10,783 nt of DNA from Candidatus Roizmanbacteria bacterium. GTDB taxonomy: Bacteria; Patescibacteriota; Microgenomatia; UBA1406; GWC2-37-13. This document shows positions 7,701-10,783 of this stretch, piece after piece. Within the stretch, counting starts at the first letter, position 1, and each line of letters opens with the position of its first letter. Under the pieces are notes generated by a model. It was not told where the DNA came from. It searched no databases and saw only the letters and a list, made by a program, of their open reading frames with translations. The stretch covers positions 1 to 10,783 of the forward strand of contig JAAXWV010000032.1 in NCBI GenBank assembly GCA_013334845.1. The letters are read 5' to 3'. The position numbers were made by a program, and so were the translations under genes.

Positions 7701-7997
7701 GGAGAGATCCAGGAAGTTGATAAAAACAAAACATTCGTTATGGCGGGTGCAATAAGCGGAAAGAAGATTATCAAAACAAAAAAAGATAATTCTGAGATGG
7801 CTTTTCTCAATATATACGATGAGACAGGCACGCTTGAAGTAGTGGTTTTCCCCAAAACATACGCGAAACTGAAAAATCAGCTGGAAATGAATCAGGTTTT
7901 ATTATTCAAAGGGAAGGCGAGTAATCGTGACGGAAAGATGAGTATCCTTATGGAAAATGCGATCAACCTTGACCAGCGGAAAGCTTTTGGAGGATAA
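4761..7997 (+). CDS. dnaE: DNA polymerase III alpha subunit with intact PHP metal-site residues
   Basis: This is the 1078-aa replicative polymerase of the DnaE class, acting at the replication fork. The N-terminal PHP domain (about 1-270) keeps all nine metal ligands known from active PHP polymerases: H7, H9, D16, H41, E66, H87, C137, D205 and H207. The polymerase core has GPGRGSAAGSLVSYVL and the catalytic aspartates D400 and D402 in PDIDLDF, with D563 in AKIDFLGLR, plus LYRPGPMDLIP and GFNKSHSAAYA in the fingers. A helix-hairpin-helix follows (about 840-890). QFALF at 920-924 fits the sliding-clamp binding motif, and an OB fold covers about 988-1070. The protein stops there, lacking the further C-terminal domain that binds tau in E. 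coli DnaE (1160 aa). ATG 4761 gives the family start SFVHLHVHTEYS; there is no SD. The next gene starts 45 nt after the stop. Confidence 0.97.
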   Translation: MSFVHLHVHTEYSLLDGMCRIKELVKKTKDLGMNAIAITDHGALYGAFKFFIAAKDAGIKPIIGVEMYKASKSRFDKEADEKQDQYHVVLLAKNLQGYLNLLKIVSAAHLEGFEDKPRVDFELLSKFHEGIIVLSGCMEGEINSLLMENQKKEAEKVIKKYVEIFGPDFYLEIQHHSNVEHIEEINRDVIALSRKLGVPIVATNDVHYLNPDDAYAQEILLCIQSGRAIFEKDRTLTMIDSPDYYLKSADEMTSLFADYPEAIENSVKIADQCNVEIPYGKLILPKYQVPEGVTPEDYLREMVESKLERVKQYPPDTVKTRIDYELGIINQKGYANYFLFVQDVVNWAKDHGVGVGPGRGSAAGSLVSYVLRITDINPLEYNLPFERFLNPERPSPPDIDLDFADTRRDEVLAYVRQKYGEEQVAQIITFGTMEARMAVRDVGRALGMSYSQGDRIAKMIPPPVQGHHTKLKTLIDETPPLKLAYSSEPDVQRVLEISMKIESLPRHSSVHAAGVIISDRPLTEYVPLQKDPKEGRITTQFDMYSLDLNAVAENKAVGLAKIDFLGLRNLSILEVALRHVEDTHHVKIDIHEVPLNDKKTYELIGRGETVGVFQLESGGMRRLAKDLQPEKISEITTMVALYRPGPMDLIPMFIEGKKHPNKIKYLHPLLEPILGETYGVLVYQEQVMEMAHTLGGYSLGEADILRRAMGKKKVEVMEREQKRFVKGAEERGISAKVAAEIYAFIQKFASYGFNKSHSAAYAIVAYWTAYMKANYPVEFMTALLSAELHGVAGPMREIKMATVLEDCRRMKITVLSPDIDKSVLDFSIEGDSIRFGLSALKNVGESAIESILEARKEGSFKSFKDFLMRVDLRKVNKRTVESLIKSSSFSKFGNMATLLDYYPKIVKDVADSKEESDKGQFALFSQTLEQKDVKDTFSPLPELSVPVLTQYEKEVIGFLISRNPLEQHGEIIEGKVNKKLGEIQEVDKNKTFVMAGAISGKKIIKTKKDNSEMAFLNIYDETGTLEVVVFPKTYAKLKNQLEMNQVLLFKGKASNRDGKMSILMENAINLDQRKAFGG

Positions 7998-8001
7998 ATA
8001 T

Positions 8002-8015
8002 TAAATAATTATTTA
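8002..8015. repeat. 14-bp perfect palindrome TAAATAATTATTTA abutting the atp promoter -35
   Basis: The sequence at 8002-8015 equals its own reverse complement over 14 bp, and the next base begins the -35 hexamer TTGACT (8016-8021). This position suits an operator or an AT-rich UP element. It begins 5 nt after the dnaE stop. Because it is pure A/T and has no loop, it is not a normal intrinsic terminator. A chance palindrome in an AT-rich spacer is possible. Confidence 0.4.
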
Positions 8016-8044
8016 TTGACTATCATGACGGGAAGTGCTAAAAT
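8016..8044 (+). promoter_or_regulatory. Sigma70-type promoter at the head of the atp operon
   Basis: TTGACT (8016-8021), a 17-nt spacer and TAAAAT (8039-8044) each match consensus at five of six positions. The bases before the -10 are TGC, a TGn extension. This is the best promoter in the window. Its -10 overlaps the ATG at 8043, so a transcript from it (start near 8051) could not use that start codon. Confidence 0.6.
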
Positions 8045-8318
8045 GAGCACAAATAAGGGTATCCGATATGTTGATAAGGGGGGTGACCTGCGTCATCAAG
8101 ACAAGTTGAAAACCCCTGAGAAACGCAGCAGCGATTTTGATTACATGCGGTACATGAATATCGGATTTTATCTCATGATCCCATTACTAGCAGGTGTATT
8201 TGGAGGGTTGTTTATAGACAACAAACTCCACACAAGACCTGCCTTTGTTATATCTGGTATTATTCTAGGTGCGATAGCAAGTTTATATAACTTGATTAAA
8301 TTGACGAACGAAAAATAA
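8043..8318 (+). CDS. AtpZ/AtpI-like small membrane protein of the ATP synthase operon
   Basis: This is a 91-aa protein with a hydrophilic, Lys-rich N-terminus (about 1-38) and two membrane segments (about 40-60, IGFYLMIPLLAGVFGGLFI; about 67-86, PAFVISGIILGAIASLYNLI). This plan, with a G-x-x-x-D element after the first segment and YNL near the end, fits the AtpZ/AtpI-type accessory proteins. They are commonly encoded first in F-ATPase operons and are linked to c-ring assembly or Mg2+/Ca2+ handling. Frame and end are firm. The start is not: in-frame starts exist at TTG 8016, ATG 8025, ATG 8043 (chosen; GGGAAG 7 nt upstream) and ATG 8145. The strong promoter overlapping 8016-8044 argues that at least some message begins near 8051, leaving only downstream starts such as TTG 8106 or ATG 8145, which would keep both membrane segments. 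atpB follows with no gap. Confidence 0.75.
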   Translation: MSTNKGIRYVDKGGDLRHQDKLKTPEKRSSDFDYMRYMNIGFYLMIPLLAGVFGGLFIDNKLHTRPAFVISGIILGAIASLYNLIKLTNEK

Positions 8319-9068
8319 ATGTTAAATATCAGTATAAAAGCGGAGCCAATCGCTGAGTTTTTTGGATTCCCTATCACGAACTCTCTTTTAACTTCATTTA
8401 TTGTACTAGCGATTCTTGTAGCAGTTTCCCTATACTATCAAAAGCAACTCGAAAGGAAAAAGAAAAGTCGCATTTTTTATCTCATGCAGTATGTGATTCG
8501 AGCCATCTATAGAACCTTTGAGTCGATCAATAAAGAAAAAATTAATACCCTTTTCCCGTTGGTGGGAGCCTTCTTTTTCTTCATTCTTTTTCAGAACTGG
8601 TTTGGGTTGTTGCCCGGTGTTGGAAGTATCCTCGTACCGGAAGCTGAGCATGGAGCAGGTGAGGCAGGTAAAACTATGATTCCTCTTTTGAGAGGAGGGA
8701 ATGCTGATTTGAATACAACATTGGTATTGGGTATAGTCGCCGTTATCGCCATCCAATACTACGGAATTAAATATTTAGGTTTAAAGGGATACATCAGTAA
8801 ATATATCAACTTCAAGGATCCAATTAACTTCTTCCTGGGACTTTTGGAAATCGTCTCGGAGTTTTCCCGTGTCTTATCATTCTCATTCCGATTATTCGGT
8901 AACGTATTTGCCGGAGAAGTGGTATTATTGGTTATTGCATTTTTGATACCGGTATTGGCATCGTTTCCATTTTTTATTATGGAAATATTCGTTGGTTTTA
9001 TACAGGCGTTAGTATTTAGTATGTTAGTATCTGTATTTTTACAGATTGCAACCGCGAAATCGCATTAA
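8319..9068 (+). CDS. atpB: F0F1 ATP synthase subunit a
   Basis: Subunit a forms the two half-channels that carry protons to and from the c-ring. The 249-aa product has five or so membrane segments, at about 22-40, 77-98, 132-150, 168-212 and 215-246. The essential arginine is R191 in SFSFRLFGNVFAGE, with E200 and Q229 (FIQALVF) matching E. coli E219 and Q252. The loop RGGNADLNTTLVLGI before the third segment is a family hallmark. The N-terminus is short, as in many bacteria without a long periplasmic extension. ATG 8319 directly abuts the TAA of the preceding gene and has no SD, so translation probably depends on coupling. A 31-nt gap with a strong ribosome site leads to atpE. Confidence 0.96.
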   Translation: MLNISIKAEPIAEFFGFPITNSLLTSFIVLAILVAVSLYYQKQLERKKKSRIFYLMQYVIRAIYRTFESINKEKINTLFPLVGAFFFFILFQNWFGLLPGVGSILVPEAEHGAGEAGKTMIPLLRGGNADLNTTLVLGIVAVIAIQYYGIKYLGLKGYISKYINFKDPINFFLGLLEIVSEFSRVLSFSFRLFGNVFAGEVVLLVIAFLIPVLASFPFFIMEIFVGFIQALVFSMLVSVFLQIATAKSH

Positions 9069-9083
9069 CGATTTCTCATGAGG

Positions 9084-9093
9084 AAGGGGGTGA
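9084..9093 (+). promoter_or_regulatory. Strong Shine-Dalgarno AAGGGGGTGA of atpE
   Basis: AAGGGGGTGA differs by one base from AAGGAGGTGA, the complement of a typical 16S rRNA 3' end. It lies 6 nt before ATG 9100. It is the only near-perfect, well-spaced ribosome site in the window and serves the multi-copy c subunit. Confidence 0.8.
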
Positions 9094-9099
9094 CAAAAT

Positions 9100-9327
9100 A
9101 TGAATACAGAAAGCATGAAAGTCTTAGCAGCCGCAATTGCAATCGCAGTTGGAGCAATCGGGCCAGGTATTGGTATCGGTATGATCGGTGCGAAAGCAGC
9201 TGAAGCTTTGGGCCGCAATCCTGAAGCAGAGTCAGTGGTCCGAACCACCACTATTTTGGCACTCGCATTCGCAGAGGCTATCGCTATTTACGCATTGGTA
9301 GTAGCATTGGTATTGAAATTTACATAA
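9100..9327 (+). CDS. atpE: F0F1 ATP synthase subunit c (proton type)
   Basis: Subunit c is the hairpin proteolipid whose ring rotates with ion flow. The 75-aa product has helix 1 (about 8-33) with the Gly-rich GPGIGIGMIGAK, the polar loop R39-N40-P41-E42 (normally RNPE or RQPE), which contacts the central stalk, and helix 2 (about 49-73) carrying the ion-binding carboxylate E59 in FAEAIAIY. Sodium-type c rings, such as Ilyobacter tartaricus, need Gln at the position of I26 and Ser after the Glu. Here these are Ile26 and Ala60, so proton coupling is predicted. The start is fixed by a strong SD at 9084-9093. atpF follows after 6 nt. Overproduction relative to its neighbours is likely through this ribosome site. 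Confidence 0.97.
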   Translation: MNTESMKVLAAAIAIAVGAIGPGIGIGMIGAKAAEALGRNPEAESVVRTTTILALAFAEAIAIYALVVALVLKFT

Positions 9328-9333
9328 GAATAA

Positions 9334-9843
9334 ATGGAAAATCTAGGAGTAGATTACAAATTGTTGATCGCACAGCTGATTAATTTTGGTATTTTCTTTT
9401 TCATATTTACCAAGTATGCCGCCCATCCGTTGATTAAAATCATGGATAAGGAGAAACAACAGGAAAAAGAAAAAGAACGGATCATGAAAGATCTCGAGTC
9501 CAAAAACGAACATATGAAAGAAGAAGAGCGTGTTTGGCGCGTGAAACTTCAGAAGGAGCGTGACAGCATTATTGCTGAAACAAAACAAGCCGCTGAAGAT
9601 ATTCGCAAAGACATGCTTGAAAAGGCCACACAAGAGGCTACTGAAGTGATCGCCAAAGCTCATAAACAAATTGCTGAGGAGAAAGATCAGCTTCATAAAG
9701 ATGTACGCGAACGGACGGTTGATCTGAGCATGTATATCATTACTAATGCACTCGGAGAGTATCTTACTTCCGATCTGCAGAAACAGCTTACCGGTCATAT
9801 TATTAATAATTTGGGAAAGTCGATATCGAAGTATGAAAACTGA
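9334..9843 (+). CDS. atpF: F0F1 ATP synthase subunit b
   Basis: Subunit b is the peripheral stalk that holds F1 against rotation. The 169-aa product has one N-terminal membrane helix (about 8-28, KLLIAQLINFGIFFFIFTKY) followed by a long, highly charged coiled-coil region (about 38-130) rich in Lys, Glu and Gln. Its C-terminal helix (VDLSMYIITNALGEYL and on) resembles the delta-contacting end of other b subunits. Length is normal, so it is not a b-delta fusion. There is no SD before ATG 9334; it begins 6 nt after the atpE stop. Its last 11 nt overlap the start of the short atpH. The antisense frame over this gene is long but is a by-product of its Lys/Glu-rich codons. Confidence 0.94.
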   Translation: MENLGVDYKLLIAQLINFGIFFFIFTKYAAHPLIKIMDKEKQQEKEKERIMKDLESKNEHMKEEERVWRVKLQKERDSIIAETKQAAEDIRKDMLEKATQEATEVIAKAHKQIAEEKDQLHKDVRERTVDLSMYIITNALGEYLTSDLQKQLTGHIINNLGKSISKYEN

Positions 9844-10102
9844 TCCTCGGTTCGCCAAGCAGAAGAAAAAGATGATACAAAAGCCGACAAAGGCAATTGT
9901 GCGATCTACGTATCTGCTCAACGACTCAGAGATTGGAGAACTTCGACAGCTTTTTCCGATAATGGGTGATTTGCCCGTAGAAAATTCCATAGACAATACC
10001 CTCTATGCAGGAGTAGTTGTTCTGGTAGGGACAAAACGAATAGATTTGTCGTTATCACGGGGGTTACAAAATTTAAAAAATTTCATTTATGAAGGACGTT
10101 GA
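9833..10102 (+). CDS. atpH: Short F0F1 ATP synthase delta subunit (C-terminal domain only)
   Basis: The delta/OSCP subunit joins stalk b to the top of F1. This product has only 89 aa, about half the usual 175-180. The C-terminal part is recognisable: TLYAGVVVLVGTKRIDLSLS, followed by RGLQNLKNFI, matches the family's GGVVVRVGDKVIDGSVRGRLERL pattern. The expected N-terminal six-helix domain, which binds the alpha N-termini, is absent, replaced by about 25 basic residues (KTDPRFAKQKKKMIQKPTKA). I chose ATG 9833 because it overlaps the atpF stop by 11 nt. An upstream in-frame ATG at 9746 would read inside atpF and adds nothing delta-like. Its stop overlaps atpA by 14 nt, so translational coupling on both sides is likely. 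Operon position supports the identity; the short form appears genuine because no room for the missing half exists upstream. Confidence 0.8.
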   Translation: MKTDPRFAKQKKKMIQKPTKAIVRSTYLLNDSEIGELRQLFPIMGDLPVENSIDNTLYAGVVVLVGTKRIDLSLSRGLQNLKNFIYEGR

Positions 10103-10783
10103 CACATACGTGCAAGAAATTGAGCAAGATGTTAAGCAATACAAAGCACAGGCAAACCAGGAAGAAATTGGATGGGTAACACAGGTAAAAGATGGTGTCA
10201 TTACCTTAAGAGGGCTTGACTCCGTTTCTTATGGTGAACTTATTCAGTTTGAGACTGGCGTTGAGGCGATGGTGATCGAACTCATGGAAGCAGAAGTCGG
10301 TGCAATCGTATTGGGCGACTATCTTAAGCTCAGGGCAGGTGATGTGGCACGTGCAACAGGGCGGACACTCTCTATTCCTGTATCAGATGAAATTTTAGGA
10401 CGGGTGGTAGATCCTCTTAATCATGTCCTCGACGGAGGAGCGGCGATTAAATCAGAGGTATATCAGCCTGTTGAAAAAGTAGCTCCCGGAATCGTCTATC
10501 GTAAATCGGTCACTGTACCTCTTCAGACCGGAATTAAAGCCATTGATGCCCTCATTCCCATCGGCCGTGGACAGCGTGAACTCATTATAGGCGATCGTGG
10601 AACCGGTAAAACTACTATTGCAATCGACGCAATTCTCAATCAGAGAGAAGAAAATGTAATCTGTATTTACTGCGCAATCGGGCAAAAGAACTCAAAAATA
10701 GCCTCGATTGTTGATCTGCTTAAGTCACATAAAGCCTTGGATTATACGGTAGTCGTGTCTGCTTCAGCATCTGATCCAGCCGC
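10089..10783 (+). CDS. atpA: F0F1 ATP synthase subunit alpha, N-terminal part (3' end outside window)
   Basis: Alpha is the non-catalytic nucleotide-binding subunit of the F1 hexamer. About 231 codons are visible and run off the right edge. An N-terminal helix (VQEIEQDVKQYKAQ) leads into the beta-barrel (GWVTQVKDGVITLRGL ... LRAGDVARATGRTLSIPV). LGRVVDPL and TGIKAIDALIPIGRGQRELI precede the P-loop GDRGTGKT (168-175, Lys174, compared with Lys175 in E. coli). CIYCAIGQKNSKIA follows. The P-loop glutamine usual in alpha (GDRQTGKT) is glycine here. ATG 10089 overlaps the atpH stop by 14 nt and has no SD, so expression probably depends on coupling. The remaining operon (gamma, beta, epsilon) would lie beyond the window. 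Confidence 0.96.
   Translation, partial: MKDVDTYVQEIEQDVKQYKAQANQEEIGWVTQVKDGVITLRGLDSVSYGELIQFETGVEAMVIELMEAEVGAIVLGDYLKLRAGDVARATGRTLSIPVSDEILGRVVDPLNHVLDGGAAIKSEVYQPVEKVAPGIVYRKSVTVPLQTGIKAIDALIPIGRGQRELIIGDRGTGKTTIAIDAILNQREENVICIYCAIGQKNSKIASIVDLLKSHKALDYTVVVSASASDPA

Noticed and set aside
9343..9996. Long antisense ORF (217 codons) over atpF and atpH
   Set aside because: It lies opposite two well-supported genes, and its Phe/Leu/Ser-rich product is the expected mirror of their Lys/Glu-rich codons; it has no recognisable family or promoter.
9833..10102. Alternative genetic code with TGA as glycine (SR1/Gracilibacteria type)
   Set aside because: TGA ends atpF and atpH exactly where the family proteins should end, and no in-frame TGA interrupts a conserved gene.

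Overview
The window looks like a housekeeping stretch of a streamlined bacterial genome, most likely a Patescibacteria/CPR member of the Parcubacteria type. This lineage call is an inference. It rests on very tight gene packing, almost no Shine-Dalgarno (SD) sequences, -10 boxes placed 5-8 nt before start codons (leaderless mRNAs), a half-length ATP synthase delta subunit, a compacted GatB and short intergenic hairpin repeats. TGA is used as a normal stop (atpF, atpH), so the SR1/Gracilibacteria UGA-glycine code does not apply.

Layout: (1) 2-301 is the 3' end of a cyclophilin-type peptidyl-prolyl isomerase. (2) 327-3447 holds gatC, gatA and gatB, the tRNA-dependent amidotransferase that makes Gln-tRNA(Gln) and/or Asn-tRNA(Asn). 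A 76-nt nested hairpin element flanked by ACATTG direct repeats sits between gatA and gatB. (3) 3467-4663, on the minus strand, is a small island of unrecognised genes: one intact 195-codon gene and, upstream of it, two short ORFs in the same frame. By eye, the two short ORFs together look like a diverged, stop-interrupted tandem copy of the intact gene. (4) 4664-4760 is a divergent promoter region. (5) 4761-7997 is dnaE, the replicative DNA polymerase III alpha subunit, with an apparently active PHP domain. (6) 8002-10783 is the start of an F-type ATP synthase operon in classical order: atpZ/I-like, atpB, atpE, atpF, a short atpH, and atpA (cut by the window end). A good sigma70-like promoter and a 14-bp perfect palindrome precede it.

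Together the genes cover translation fidelity (Gat), replication (DnaE) and proton-coupled energy conversion (AtpB/E/F/H/A). The c subunit carries proton-type rather than sodium-type ligands. The only strong SD is in front of atpE, whose product is needed in many copies per complex. The least explained content is the minus-strand island. The most interesting regulatory features are the leaderless promoters, the hairpin insertion in the gat operon and the palindrome/promoter at the head of the atp operon.
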